Source of the DNA: an uncultured Oscillospiraceae bacterium
GTDB lineage: Bacteria > Bacillota > Clostridia > Oscillospirales > Ruminococcaceae
NCBI GenBank assembly: GCA_904396495.1
Contig: CAJFOJ010000067.1
Location: 47,658-111,657, forward strand
Length of the DNA: 64,000 nucleotides
Reading direction: 5' to 3'
The notes under the pieces were generated by a model. That model did not search any database, had not been told where the DNA came from, and worked only from the letters and a program-made list of their open reading frames with translations. Positions 30,743-41,305 of the stretch are shown piece by piece. Each line of letters begins with the position of its first letter. Within the stretch, counting starts at the first letter, position 1. The position numbers and the translations under genes are program-made.

Positions 30743-30794
30743 CATCTTAAACTGAACCGTTGGAAAACAAAATCGTTTTTCAGAACGCTGCCAT

Positions 30795-30888
30795 GGAGTT
30801 GTACTCAAGTTGGTGACGAGGCTCCCCTGCTAAGGGAGTAGGTCGGTTAATACCCGGCGCGAGAGTTCGAGTCTCTCCAACTCCGCCA
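30795..30888 (+). tRNA. tRNA-Ser (anticodon GCT)
   Basis: GGAGTTG/CAACTCC acceptor, ctcccctGCTaagggag anticodon arm, long variable arm, GAGTTCGAGTC, encoded CCA. Confidence 0.95.
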
Positions 30889-30926
30889 TAATGGTGTGAC
30901 AAAAAAGATGTCACACCATTTTTCTT
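30889..30926 (+). terminator. Terminator after tRNA-Ser pair
   Basis: atggtgtgacaaaaaagatgtcacaccattttt. Confidence 0.85.
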
Positions 30927-31313
30927 TGTATTCATACGGGCCTACGAAATTTTTGGAATTGTTCAAGTAAGTGATCTCACTGTAGATGTCCACCACATTT
31001 AAATGAAAAATTAAAAATATAGCGGAGTTTTTGGTATGGGTATTGCGCTGACTGAAAATTCCGTTTTTTTCGTTTTACTCCGTTTTTTCAAAAAGCCGCG
31101 CCAGGGGTGCAGAAGTTTCCGGCCTTACTATAGATAAATTTCCCAATGCAAAAAGCTGAAATTTTGAAAGGAATGGAACCTTTTCTATGATGGCAAGTAT
31201 ATCCTGTCCGTTCCGGCAGTATCAAGCGACGCATATAAAATATTCTCGACAAACCGTGAACCTTTTTCTGTTTTCTCCGACTATGCTTACGAAAGTACTT
31301 TCAGGGTGATAAA

Positions 31314-32939
31314 ATGGAAACAAACAATGAATTAATGGAATATGTCGATCGCCTGTATCATGCAGCTTTGGAGAAAGCCGGAGACTCCTATATTGCGGAG
31401 GATATTGTACAAGAAACATTCCTCGCGGCTTTATCTGCGTTATCAAAAGGCAAAAAGCCGGATCATATCTGGAACTGGCTGTATAGCATTCTATCAAACA
31501 AATACTGTGATTGGCTGCGAAGAAAATACAACAAACCTCAAATCAGTTTTGACGATTATCCCTTTGAGATCCCGGATGAAACGCTTGACGATGACAGCGA
31601 GGAAAAGTTGGAAAATATTCGCCGGGAGCTTGGATATTTGGCAAAAACCCATCGGGAGGTCATGGTGCGCTTCTATATGCACGGGGACAGTATTGAGCAG
31701 ATATCGCATGATCTGAACATCCCCCAAGGCACTGTAAAAAGTCGGCTGAATACAGGCAGAAAACATATCAAGGAAGGAGTCAGCGATATGGAAAACTACG
31801 CAAAACAAAGCTATGAACCGGATATGTTAAGAGTGGGTTGTTCCGGAGCGACAGGACTGGGCGGAGAACCGTTTTCGCTTGTTGATGAAAAAGATAAACT
31901 GACTCAGAACGTTTTGATTCTGGCCTATAAAAAACCGGTTACCGAAACCGAACTTGCAAAGGCTCTCGGCACACCAGCGGCATTCATTGAGCCAATCGTC
32001 GAGAAAATGGTTGACGGCGAGCTGATGAAACGCACCGAAGGCGGCAAGGTTTATACGGATTTTATTATTTACACCGACAAAGACAGAACAGCAACTTTTC
32101 AGCAGCAGCTCAGCATAGCCGCAGAGAACTTCGATTTGTTTTGGAGCAAAACCGATGAGGCTCTCTGTACTTTGAGAAAACGGGATTATTATCTCCGCCA
32201 GAGTGAACACGGAAAATCAAAACTGGAACTTTATTTCTGCATCAAGCTTTTGCTGAATGCATATATCGACGTCCGCAACGAAGTGACGGGAACAATTTCG
32301 TACTCAGAATACCCCTACCGTAAAAACGGCGGCCGATGGTTTGCTATGGGGCAACAATATACATCTTATTATGATTCTAAAAAAGAAGAAAAGTTCTGGA
32401 AATACGGTATTGACGGCGAAGCATCAGCGGAAATCAAAAACTTTCGCGACACTAAATACCTTGCGCTGCGAAAATATGATACGGAACTCGGAAGGTACCC
32501 AAACAGTTTTTTTAAAGCGGAATATATAAAGTGGTTCTATGAGATTTTGTCGGGTATTTCCGAAGATCGTTCTTCTGTCGGAGATCATGTGCTGGAATCT
32601 ACGGATCGCTTTCTTGAAAGCGGTATTCTCAAAAGAAATATCATGCTTGAAATTGATATTCCGATCCTTTCTCGGGCTGAATATCGAGATGTATGTGATT
32701 TAGTTTCTCAGTATGAAAAAGTAGTAAGCGCCGATATTCATGATGTACTGCTGCCGGTTTTCAATACCGGTTATGTCAAACTGCCGCCACACTTAAAAAC
32801 CGTTCCCAAATGGCAGCAATACACGTTCTGCGGTGCCAGCATGCCAATGGCTGTCATTCACAAAGCTATAGAAAAAGGACTCTTTTTGAGAAACGTGGAT
32901 TATCCTGTTTCAGCGTCTATTCTAGTGATTGAAAAATAA
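31314..32939 (+). CDS. ECF-type sigma factor with large (~370 aa) C-terminal extension
   Basis: N-terminal sigma2 (IAEDIVQETFLAALSAL) and sigma4 (VMVRFYMHGDSIEQISHDLNIPQGTVKSRLNTGRKHIK), then a long unrecognised C-terminal region. Confidence 0.8.
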   Translation: METNNELMEYVDRLYHAALEKAGDSYIAEDIVQETFLAALSALSKGKKPDHIWNWLYSILSNKYCDWLRRKYNKPQISFDDYPFEIPDETLDDDSEEKLENIRRELGYLAKTHREVMVRFYMHGDSIEQISHDLNIPQGTVKSRLNTGRKHIKEGVSDMENYAKQSYEPDMLRVGCSGATGLGGEPFSLVDEKDKLTQNVLILAYKKPVTETELAKALGTPAAFIEPIVEKMVDGELMKRTEGGKVYTDFIIYTDKDRTATFQQQLSIAAENFDLFWSKTDEALCTLRKRDYYLRQSEHGKSKLELYFCIKLLLNAYIDVRNEVTGTISYSEYPYRKNGGRWFAMGQQYTSYYDSKKEEKFWKYGIDGEASAEIKNFRDTKYLALRKYDTELGRYPNSFFKAEYIKWFYEILSGISEDRSSVGDHVLESTDRFLESGILKRNIMLEIDIPILSRAEYRDVCDLVSQYEKVVSADIHDVLLPVFNTGYVKLPPHLKTVPKWQQYTFCGASMPMAVIHKAIEKGLFLRNVDYPVSASILVIEK

Positions 32940-33315
32940 AATTGGAACACTTATGCTCTGCGTGGAAGCACCTGTACAAATGCAGTATAAACCGTCATAC
33001 AAAATGGATACCGACTCATTGATACTGCATCCTTTTACGGAAACGAGCGGGGGGTTGGCGAGGAGGTTCGCAAATCTAGTGTGCCGCGAGAGGAAATTAT
33101 GCTATTAAGAGGGATTATCTGCTCAAGAATCCATTAACTGCCGTTGGACATTTCACCGATGCCTATTTGGAAAAAATGATTGTAATATTCCAATGCTACA
33201 CGCCGGATTGCAATAACTGCAGGTAAAAATTCCTGGGCGGTGAGACAGCTTAATTTGGTACATGGCGAAATCATCGATCAGGATTTAGAAAAGCTGGCCA
33301 ATAAGGATGAAATAC
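32940..33315 (+). pseudogene. Aldo/keto reductase remnant
   Basis: Fragmented frames read [38 protein letters not shown] and AVGHFTDAYLEKMI, separated by stops and frameshifts. Confidence 0.75.
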
Positions 33316-33353
33316 CGAAAAAGCAGGAACCTTAAAGGTCCCTGCTTTTTCTT
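33316..33353. terminator. Bidirectional terminator
   Basis: aaaaagcaggaaccttaaaggtccctgcttttt between converging transcripts. Confidence 0.8.
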
Positions 33354-33365
33354 TGCCTATCTTAT

Positions 33366-34154
33366 TTACGCATCCAGCGCCTGCCGCAGAGAAGAGATCA
33401 AAGCTTTCACCGGCTCTGCCGCTTCCGATTGGTATTGCGCGACCAAATCCACAACAGCACTGCCCACGATGACCCCGTCGCAGTACCCTTTCATTATCTT
33501 CGCCTGCTCCGGAGTGGAGATGCCGAAGCCCACCGCCGCCGGAACCGGGGAATAACGGTTTACCGTATCGAAAAATTCCTGAAAGTCGGTGGAAAACTCC
33601 TTCCGCATCCCGGTGACGCCGGTGGAGGACACGCAGTATAAAAAACCCTTGGCCTCTTTTGCGATCACCTTGACCCGCTCGTGGGAGGTGGGGGCCACCA
33701 GGCTGATGGAATAGACCCCTGCCCGTTGGGAGGCGTCCTTTATTTCGTCCCGCTCCTCAAAGGGCAGGTCAGGGACGATGACCCCGTCGATGCCGCACTG
33801 GACGCAGAGGTCGAAAAACCGCTCGGTCCCAAAGCGGAAAATAGTGTTAATATACATCATCAAAAGCAGCGGCATATCGGTCTTTTGCCGCAGCGTTTTC
33901 ACCATTTCAAAGATTTTTTGAAGGGTTGTGCCGTTTTGCAGAGAGCGCAAACTGGCTTCCTGGATCACCGGGCCCTCAGCCACCGGGTCGGAGAAGGGCA
34001 CCCCAAGCTCCACAATGTCGGCGCCGCCCTGTTCCATGGCCAGCACCAAATCGACAGTGGCGTCCAAATCCGGATCCCCCGCCGTCACAAAAGTGATGAG
34101 GGCTTTACGCCCCTCCTGCTTTAACTGTTCAAATTTACCGTCGATTCTATTCAT
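33366..34154 (-). CDS. trpA: Tryptophan synthase alpha subunit
   Basis: [48 protein letters not shown]. Confidence 0.97.
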   Translation of the reverse strand: MNRIDGKFEQLKQEGRKALITFVTAGDPDLDATVDLVLAMEQGGADIVELGVPFSDPVAEGPVIQEASLRSLQNGTTLQKIFEMVKTLRQKTDMPLLLMMYINTIFRFGTERFFDLCVQCGIDGVIVPDLPFEERDEIKDASQRAGVYSISLVAPTSHERVKVIAKEAKGFLYCVSSTGVTGMRKEFSTDFQEFFDTVNRYSPVPAAVGFGISTPEQAKIMKGYCDGVIVGSAVVDLVAQYQSEAAEPVKALISSLRQALDA

Positions 34155-35334
34155 GGATTGTTACCCCCCTGTATCTGGCCACCTGATAAACGTCCTTGTC
34201 CCCCCGTCCCGAAAGGTTCAGGAGCAGGATTTCGTCCCTGCCCATTTTGGGGGCAATTTTTTGCGCCGCGGCCACAGCGTGGGCCGACTCGATGGCCGGG
34301 ATGATCCCCTCCACCCTTGAGAGGTACTCAAAGGCACAGACCGCTTCCTCGTCGGTGATGGCCATATACTGGGCCCTGCCCTTTTTGTAGAGGTCGGCGT
34401 GCTCCGGCCCGATGCCGGGGTAGTCGAGCCCCGCTGAGATGGAGTACACCTCGTCGATCTGGCCCTCGTCGTTTTGGAGGAAAAGGGATTTCATGCCGTG
34501 GAAGATGCCGGGGGTGCCTTTGGCCATCGTCGCGGCGTGGAGGGCGGTGTCCACCCCTTTGCCGGCGGCCTCGGCTCCCACCAGGCGGACGCTCTCGTCG
34601 GGGATGAAGTCGTAAAAGGCACCCATGGCGTTGCTGCCGCCGCCCACGCAGGCGACGACGCAGTCGGGAAGCTTGCCCTCCGCCTTTAGCAGCTGCTCCC
34701 TGGCCTCGATGCCGATGATTTTCTGGAAATCCCGGACCATGGTGGGATAGGGGTGGGGCCCCATGACCGACCCGATGAGGTAGTAGGTGTTCTCCACGTT
34801 GGTGACCCAGTCGCGAAACGCCTCGTTGACCGCGTCCTTAAGGGTTTTGGTGCCGCTTTGGACCGCGTTTACCTTGGCCCCCAGAAGCTCCATCCGATAG
34901 ACGTTTAACGACTGGCGTTCCACGTCGGTGGCCCCCATGTAGATTTCGCACTCCAGCCCGAACAACGCCGCCACTGTAGCGGTGGCGACCCCGTGCTGGC
35001 CCGCCCCTGTCTCGGCGATGATCCGCTTTTTGCCCATCTTTTTGGCCAAAAGCATCTGGCCGAGGACGTTGTTGATTTTATGGGAACCGGTGTGGTTTAA
35101 ATCCTCCCGTTTGATGTAGATTTTCGCTCCGCCCAAGTCCTCTGTCATCTTCTCGGCGTAGTAGAGCATGGACGGCCGCCCGGCGTAATCCCGATAGAGG
35201 GTGTCAAGCTCCTTTTTAAACTGCGGGTCGTCTTTGTACCGGTCGTAGGCTTCGTTTAGCTCGTTGACCGCCCGCATGACTGTTTCGGGGACGTACTGCC
35301 CGCCGAAATCACCAAATCTTCCCATTTTGCTCAT
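34147..35334 (-). CDS. trpB: Tryptophan synthase beta subunit
   Basis: [51 protein letters not shown]. Confidence 0.98.
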   Translation of the reverse strand: MSKMGRFGDFGGQYVPETVMRAVNELNEAYDRYKDDPQFKKELDTLYRDYAGRPSMLYYAEKMTEDLGGAKIYIKREDLNHTGSHKINNVLGQMLLAKKMGKKRIIAETGAGQHGVATATVAALFGLECEIYMGATDVERQSLNVYRMELLGAKVNAVQSGTKTLKDAVNEAFRDWVTNVENTYYLIGSVMGPHPYPTMVRDFQKIIGIEAREQLLKAEGKLPDCVVACVGGGSNAMGAFYDFIPDESVRLVGAEAAGKGVDTALHAATMAKGTPGIFHGMKSLFLQNDEGQIDEVYSISAGLDYPGIGPEHADLYKKGRAQYMAITDEEAVCAFEYLSRVEGIIPAIESAHAVAAAQKIAPKMGRDEILLLNLSGRGDKDVYQVARYRGVTIHE

Positions 35335-35359
35335 GTGTTCCCATTCCCTTCTTCATCCG

Positions 35360-35989
35360 CTAATAAAGCGGCAATGCCGCAAACAAGGCGGCGATTTTGT
35401 TTCTGTCTTTATAGCCGTCCGGGCCCTCCACCCCGCCGGAAATGTCGATTCCAAAGGGGTGCATCGTCCGGATGGCTTCTGTGATATTAAACGGCGTGAG
35501 CCCTCCTGCCGCAAAAAACGGCTTCTTGGGCGGATGCTCCGCCACAAGGCGCCAGTTAAAGGCCTCCCCGGTGCCGCCGTAGACCTTTTCAGTATAATGG
35601 TCTAAAAGCAGCATGTCAACATCTGTCGAATTCGCCCGCTCAATGTCGGCTGCCTCCCGGACCCGCACCGCCTTCCAAATTGCGGTTCCCGCCGGGAGCA
35701 GCGGCCTGAGCTGACGGATGTATTCCGCGTCCTCGTCCCCGTGGAGCTGCACTGCCGAAAGGGAGCAACTGCCGGCGGTTTCGGCCACCTCCTCCGGCGG
35801 GGCGTTGACGAACACCCCTACCGGCTTTACCCGGAAATCGAGCTTTTGAATAAGGGCCGCCGCCTCCCCCAAGGATACCCGCCGCCTGCTCTCGGCAAAG
35901 ACAAAGCCGGCGTAGCCTGGGGCAAACTCGTTGAGCAGCTTCACGTCGGCTTCCCTGCGGATGCCGCAAATCTTCACCTGAACTGGCAT
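35360..35989 (-). CDS. trpF: Phosphoribosylanthranilate isomerase
   Basis: VKICGIRREADVKLLNE; GIDISGGVEGPDGYKDRNKI. Confidence 0.95.
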   Translation of the reverse strand: MPVQVKICGIRREADVKLLNEFAPGYAGFVFAESRRRVSLGEAAALIQKLDFRVKPVGVFVNAPPEEVAETAGSCSLSAVQLHGDEDAEYIRQLRPLLPAGTAIWKAVRVREAADIERANSTDVDMLLLDHYTEKVYGGTGEAFNWRLVAEHPPKKPFFAAGGLTPFNITEAIRTMHPFGIDISGGVEGPDGYKDRNKIAALFAALPLY

Positions 35990-36002
35990 AGCGCTCCCTC
36001 CT

Positions 36003-36782
36003 TTACGAAATCCCCCGCAGCTTTCTCAGCTCGTTTGCCATGTCCGCGCTCCTCATCAGCGTTTCCCCGATGAGCACCGCGTCGGCGCCGTACCGCTCTG
36101 CCAGCTCCATGTCCTCTCTGGTTTGAATGCCGCTCTCGCTGACCTTGACCAGATTGCCGGGGAGCAGCCCTGCCAAAGATTTGGTGGTTTTAAGCGAGAC
36201 GTGGAAGGTCTTTAAATCCCGGTTGTTGATGCCGATGATGTCGGCGCCTGCCCTCACTGCGGACTGGAGTTCTTCCTCGTTGTGCACCTCGGTGAGGCAG
36301 TAAAGCCCCAGGCTTTTGGCGATGCTCAGAAAGCTCGTAAGCGTCCCGGTGTCCAGCAGCGCCGCAATGAGCAAAACAGCGTCCGCCCCGATGGCCCTGG
36401 CCTCGTAAATCTGGTAGGGGTCGAAGATAAAGTCCTTGCGGAGAATAGGGAGGGAGGTCGCTTTCCGCACCTCCTTGAGATAGTCGCTGCTCCCTTTGAA
36501 GTAAAACTCCTCGGTCAGGCAGGAAATGGCCGCTGCCCCGCCCTTTTCATAGGCTTTGGCAAACGCAGCGGGGTGAAAATCCTCCCGGATGACCCCTTTG
36601 GAGGGGGAGGCCTTCTTCACCTCGGCGATGACCGAAAGCCCCTCCATTTTGAGCACCCCGTAAAAATCCAAGACGGGCCTTTTTTCCGCCATGGCCAACT
36701 GCTCCATCTCCTGAGGTGGGATTTTCGCCTTTTCCCGCTCAAGCTGTTCTTGCCGCTTCTTTATAATGTCGTCCAGTATCAT
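36003..36782 (-). CDS. trpC: Indole-3-glycerol phosphate synthase
   Basis: VIAEVKKASPSKGVIREDFHPAAFAKAYEKGGAAAISCLTE. Confidence 0.97.
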   Translation of the reverse strand: MILDDIIKKRQEQLEREKAKIPPQEMEQLAMAEKRPVLDFYGVLKMEGLSVIAEVKKASPSKGVIREDFHPAAFAKAYEKGGAAAISCLTEEFYFKGSSDYLKEVRKATSLPILRKDFIFDPYQIYEARAIGADAVLLIAALLDTGTLTSFLSIAKSLGLYCLTEVHNEEELQSAVRAGADIIGINNRDLKTFHVSLKTTKSLAGLLPGNLVKVSESGIQTREDMELAERYGADAVLIGETLMRSADMANELRKLRGIS

Positions 36783-36794
36783 TTGCCTCTCCTA

Positions 36795-38447
36795 TCATTT
36801 TTTCAAAGCGTTTGTCATCTCTTTTAAGGCGTTGAATTTCTGTAAGGCCGCGCCGCTGTCGATGGATTTTTCCGCCATATGGATCCCATCTTCAATGGAA
36901 GCGGCAACCCCCGCCGTATAAAGGGCGCAGCCGGCGTTCATCAAGACGATGCCCCGTCTCGGCCCCCGCTCCTTCCCGGTGAGGATATCCATGGTGATGC
37001 AGGCGTTTTCCTCTGCCGTCCCGCCGACAATCTCCTGAAGTTCCCCTTCCGGCACGCTGAACTGGGAGGGCCGGATGGTGTATTTGATGAGCTTGCCGTC
37101 CCGGATTTCGCAGACTCTGGTGGGCCCGGAGATGGAGATTTCGTCCAAGCCGTCCTCCCCGTGGACCAGCATGGCCCCCTTGATCCCTAAATTCATCAGC
37201 ACCTGGGCCATGGGTTCCATCAGTGCCTCGTCGTAGACGCCCAACAGGATGTAGTCGCTGGCCGCCGGGTTTGCAAGGGGCCCTAAAATGTTAAAGACGC
37301 TGCGGACGCCGATCTCCTTTCTCGGCATGGCGGCGAACTTCATCGACCCGTGGAAGGCCGGTGCGAACAAAAAGGAGATGCCGCACTCGTTTAGGCATTG
37401 GGTCGCCTCGTCCGGCGTGAGGTTTAGATGGAAGCCCAGCGCCTCCAGCACGTCGGCGGCGCCGCTTTTGCTGGAAACGCTGCGGTTGCCGTGCTTGGCG
37501 ACCGCGGCCCCGGCCCCCGCGATGACGAAGGACGAAGTGGTGGAGATGTTAAAGGTGTTGGCCAAATCCCCGCCGGTGCCCACAATGTCGATGACCGGGA
37601 AGTCGTGTCGGACGTTTTTGCCCTTATTCCGCATGACCTGGGCGAAGCCGGTGATTTCCTCGATGGTCTCCCCCTTCATCCGCAAAGCGGTGAGGAAGGA
37701 GCCGATCTGGGCGTTGGTGGCCCCGCCGCTCATGATGCAGCTCATAGCGTCGAAGGCTTCCTCCCTGGTCAAATTCTCCCCTTCGATGGCCTTGAAGATA
37801 TAGGGCTTTAGGGCATTGCGCTGGGCGGGCGGGATTTCGCTTTGCGGGGTGTTGAGCGGCGTGATCGAAAGGCCGGGCACCAGGTTTAAAAAGTTTTCCA
37901 GCATCCGCCCGCCCAAGCCCGTCAGGATGGATTCGGGGTGGAACTGGAGCCCGTAGGTCAAGTGCTCCCGGTGCTTGAGCGCCATGATCTGCCCCACCTC
38001 ATCCTCGGCTAAGATTGTAAGGCAGTCGGGCAAACTATCCCGCTCGACGATAAGGGAATGGTATCGGGCCGCTTCCACCCGCTCCGGCAGCCCCGCAAAG
38101 ATGGGGTCCCGTTTCAGGAGCCTTATGTCGCTTGATTTGCCGTGCATCAGCTGGATGGCCGGGACGACCTTGCCGCCAAAAACCTCCCCGATGGCCTGGT
38201 GGCCCAGGCAGACGCCTAAAACGGGGATTTTCCCGCTGAAATGGCGGATGGCCGCCTCGGAAACGCCCGCCGACGAGGGATATCCCGGGCCCGGCGAGAC
38301 AATCAGCGCCTGCAAACCCATCTTCTCCATCTCAGCGACGGTGATTTGATCGTTTCGCACCACCTGAACGTCGGGACAGAGGACGCCCACCGCCTGGTAC
38401 AGGTTGTAGGTGAAGGAGTCGTAGTTGTCCAGTATCAAAATCATCAT
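36795..38447 (-). CDS. trpGD: Fused anthranilate synthase glutaminase / anthranilate phosphoribosyltransferase
   Basis: N-terminal TrpG (NYDSFTYNLYQ, VLGVCLGHQAIGE) fused to TrpD (DIVGTGGDLANTFNISTTSSFVIAGAGAAVAKHGNRSVSSKSGAADVLEALG). Confidence 0.96.
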   Translation of the reverse strand: MMILILDNYDSFTYNLYQAVGVLCPDVQVVRNDQITVAEMEKMGLQALIVSPGPGYPSSAGVSEAAIRHFSGKIPVLGVCLGHQAIGEVFGGKVVPAIQLMHGKSSDIRLLKRDPIFAGLPERVEAARYHSLIVERDSLPDCLTILAEDEVGQIMALKHREHLTYGLQFHPESILTGLGGRMLENFLNLVPGLSITPLNTPQSEIPPAQRNALKPYIFKAIEGENLTREEAFDAMSCIMSGGATNAQIGSFLTALRMKGETIEEITGFAQVMRNKGKNVRHDFPVIDIVGTGGDLANTFNISTTSSFVIAGAGAAVAKHGNRSVSSKSGAADVLEALGFHLNLTPDEATQCLNECGISFLFAPAFHGSMKFAAMPRKEIGVRSVFNILGPLANPAASDYILLGVYDEALMEPMAQVLMNLGIKGAMLVHGEDGLDEISISGPTRVCEIRDGKLIKYTIRPSQFSVPEGELQEIVGGTAEENACITMDILTGKERGPRRGIVLMNAGCALYTAGVAASIEDGIHMAEKSIDSGAALQKFNALKEMTNALKK

Positions 38448-38472
38448 AAATCATCCTTTCCGGGAAAGCCCC

Positions 38473-39948
38473 TTACTCCGCATCGGCCTCTTCCATGGCC
38501 CGCAAAACGGCGTTTGCCTTGTTTTTCGTCTCCTCGTATTCCTTTAAGGGATCGGAATCGGCCACTACGCCGCCCCCTGCCTGGACGTAGGCCTTGCCGT
38601 TCCGGTAGAGGGCCGTCCGAATGGCGATGCAGCTGTCGATGTTGCCGTCAAAGCCCAAATACCCGATGGTGCCGCCGTAGAGGCACCGCTTTTTGTTTTC
38701 GAACTCGTCGATGAGCTCCATGGCCCGCACCTTGGGGGCCCCGGACAACGTCCCCGCCGGCAGCGCCGCCAACAAGGCGTCCACCGCCGTTTTGTCCTCC
38801 CGGAGGATTCCCTTGACGTCGCTCACCAGATGCATCACCTTGGAGTACCGCTCCACCTGCATGAAGTTTGTCACCTCCACGGTGCCGAACTTTGACACCT
38901 TCCCCACATCGTTGCGGCCCAAATCCACCAGCATGGTGTGTTCCGCCCGCTCTTTTGGGTCGTGGAGGAGGGTTTGCTCGTTTTGCCGGTCCTCCTCTTC
39001 GGTGAGCCCCCGGGGGATGGTCCCTGCGATGGGCTTTGTGGTGACGATGCCCTTGGTCACGTTGATGAGCATTTCCGGGGAAGCGCCGGCGATCTCGTAA
39101 CCCTTGCATTTAAAGTAGTAGAGATAGGGCGAGGGGTTGGAGGCCCGCAGCTGCCGGTAGACCGAAAAGGCGTCCGGCGGGTTTTGAATCTCAAATCGCT
39201 GGGAGGGGACGATCTGGAAAATATCCCCGGCGACGATGTGTTTTTTCGCCTGATTCACCATTTCCATATACTGCTCCTTGGTGAAGTTTGACTGAACCGT
39301 CATGGGGGGCTTTGGGGATTTTTTTTGTACCTTCTGCCGGTAACCTTTGATTTGTAAAACCAGCGCCTTAGCCCTGTATTCGCATTGTTCGTACTGCTCT
39401 TTTACATCTTCTCCCCTTTTGACGTTTAGAATCACCACAGTCTTGTTGCTCAGATGGTCGAAGGCGACGATCTCGTCGTATAAATAGAGGTCGCAGTCGG
39501 GGAGCTTTAAATCATCCTCCGGCACGTTTTGAAGGGTGGGCTCCATGTACCGGACGGTGTCATAGGAGAAATACCCGATGAGCCCGCCGGTCATCTTGGG
39601 CTTGTTGGGAAAGGTGGGCGACTGGTAGTTTTTCATCACCTGGGACAAAAAGGAAGGAAGGTCCTCAAAGGGGGTGCGTTCTTCCCCGTCCTTTGTGACT
39701 TTGACAGCGGTACCCCGCTCGATTTTCAGCTCCATCTTGGGGCGGACGCCGATGAAGGAATACCGGCCCCACTGGCTTCGGTTGTCCACGCTCTCTAAAA
39801 TAAAGCAGGTTTCTTCGTCCCCGCGCAAGGCGTCAAAGATGTGGATGGGGGTGAAGGTGTCGGCCAAAACCTCGTAAAAAACGGGGACGACCGGGTAGTC
39901 GTTCAGCAGATTCCGAACATCGTCAATGGTTGGATACAGCATCGTCAA
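38473..39948 (-). CDS. trpE: Anthranilate synthase component I
   Basis: C-terminal chorismate-binding motifs (SPSPYLYYFKCKGYEIAGASPEMLI, GTIPRGLTEEED, PAGTLSGAPKVRAMELIDEFE). Confidence 0.97.
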   Translation of the reverse strand: MTMLYPTIDDVRNLLNDYPVVPVFYEVLADTFTPIHIFDALRGDEETCFILESVDNRSQWGRYSFIGVRPKMELKIERGTAVKVTKDGEERTPFEDLPSFLSQVMKNYQSPTFPNKPKMTGGLIGYFSYDTVRYMEPTLQNVPEDDLKLPDCDLYLYDEIVAFDHLSNKTVVILNVKRGEDVKEQYEQCEYRAKALVLQIKGYRQKVQKKSPKPPMTVQSNFTKEQYMEMVNQAKKHIVAGDIFQIVPSQRFEIQNPPDAFSVYRQLRASNPSPYLYYFKCKGYEIAGASPEMLINVTKGIVTTKPIAGTIPRGLTEEEDRQNEQTLLHDPKERAEHTMLVDLGRNDVGKVSKFGTVEVTNFMQVERYSKVMHLVSDVKGILREDKTAVDALLAALPAGTLSGAPKVRAMELIDEFENKKRCLYGGTIGYLGFDGNIDSCIAIRTALYRNGKAYVQAGGGVVADSDPLKEYEETKNKANAVLRAMEEADAE

Positions 39949-40000
39949 ACTCTCCTTTTCTCAATTTTTTCTGGGGCAATGAAAATTTGGGCAATAAAAA

Positions 40001-40290
40001 AAGCCCATCATCCCTACACATGGGACGATAGACCTCGTGGTGCCACCCAATTTTAAGAACGCCAAGCATTCTCCTCATTTCAGGTACGCAGCGAATCACA
40101 TCGTTTCAGGTACGCAGCCTCGCATCAATACCCTATCCTTTAACGCAGGAAGTACGTCATAAGCTAGTTGGGAAAATCCCTTTCGCCCTGCTCCTCACAA
40201 ATCCATTCCCTCACATCGCATGTGCCGGATTCACACCAACTACCGGCTCTCTGAAACACCGTCGGGCAAGGTACTTACTTTTGCTCACAG
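40001..40290 (-). promoter_or_regulatory. T-box leader upstream of trp operon
   Basis: T-box sequence GGGTGGCACCACGAGG (minus; 40036-40048 core) followed by terminator hairpin and T-run; long structured 5' region with a plausible TGG specifier. Confidence 0.92.
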
Positions 40291-40513
40291 GATTTATTTT
40301 ATCGATTTAGTCTCCTAAATTAGTTTGTATTATACTCCCCCTCATAAAATTTGTCAAGGGGGTTTTCACAAATTTTTCCCGACATTTTTTCGGTGTGGAA
40401 TTGCTCCACAAAAATCCCGTTGCCTCCGCCCAAGCAGCGGCGTAACAGATCAAAGCCTTATAATTCCGGCACATTTTACAGGTTTTGAAGGACAAATCAC
40501 TGCCTTACTCCAT

Positions 40514-41305
40514 TCATTTTAAAATCTCCTCTAAAAATACCGGAAGATACCCCTTTTCTGTTATCCACTGGATCACAAAGCGCACCTTATCTCGAAAATC
40601 CGGTTGATAATAGATATAATCTGGATAAAAATACTGCTCGTGGATCATCACTTCCAAAAAAGCCTCGTTTTCTTTCCCCTCCAAAGCCTTCGCAAGCTCT
40701 GACATGGGATGGGCGTTTATCACAAGGTCGTTGCGGACAAAAAACATTCCATACCCTTCATCGTAGCAAATGGGATAGGTCTGTAGATAGGCTTCCGTCT
40801 CCTTTGACAACGAATAATCCACCGGCTCCCCGTCCTGCGGCTGAAACAGCCCCACAAGCCCTTTGACGCCGCAGTCTTTAAGCCCGCGGCAGCCGTCCGG
40901 CGTCACCTTGCAGTAGTGGATGGTGGTAAAAGGCGACAAGACAGCCGGGCCGGCAAAACGGCGGATCTCCTTCTCAACAGCGGCGCAGTCATTCAATAGC
41001 TCTTGATAGCCCGCCTCTTGATAGGGAAACGGCGGGTCATCTGCCCGCGCATGGAAAGAAAGACGCAGCCAGTCTGCGTTTTTCTCCCATTCCCCTTTGT
41101 AGCGGTCCGGCATTTGGGGAAGGCAAAAACCATCGGTCTCGTAATAGATATTGAGCTGGATTTTGGAATGAAACTCCTCGTGGATTTCCTTTAGGAAGGA
41201 CAGATACGGGTGATCGAAAATGGAACGGTACCCGCCGCAGGCCAAGTCCCGAAACACCCAAATGTTATCGTCCAGAGAAAAACGGTAATATTTCATAAGC
41301 AGCAC
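40514..41305 (-). CDS. Polysaccharide-deacetylase-like fold protein (hypothetical)
   Basis: SLDDNIWVFRDLACGGYRSIFDHPYLSFLKEIHEEFHSKIQLNIYYETDGF; WLRLSFHARADDPPFPYQEAGYQEL. Confidence 0.6.
   Translation of the reverse strand: MLLMKYYRFSLDDNIWVFRDLACGGYRSIFDHPYLSFLKEIHEEFHSKIQLNIYYETDGFCLPQMPDRYKGEWEKNADWLRLSFHARADDPPFPYQEAGYQELLNDCAAVEKEIRRFAGPAVLSPFTTIHYCKVTPDGCRGLKDCGVKGLVGLFQPQDGEPVDYSLSKETEAYLQTYPICYDEGYGMFFVRNDLVINAHPMSELAKALEGKENEAFLEVMIHEQYFYPDYIYYQPDFRDKVRFVIQWITEKGYLPVFLEEILK

Noticed and set aside
30513-30743. 76-aa ORF starting MAERVGFEPTVPCG
   Set aside because: Classic spurious translation of the antisense of a tRNA-Ser gene
31140-31330. Short open frame NLFYDGKYILSVPAVSSDAYKIFSTNREPFSV before the sigma gene
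   Set aside because: About 50 codons, no start or family recognised; possibly a gene remnant but not supportable
37288-37811. Long plus-strand ORFs inside trpGD
   Set aside because: Antisense to a well-supported enzyme gene; GC-rich codon artefacts
36795-38447. trpG-trpD fusion as a novelty
   Set aside because: Known recurrent fusion in bacterial trp operons
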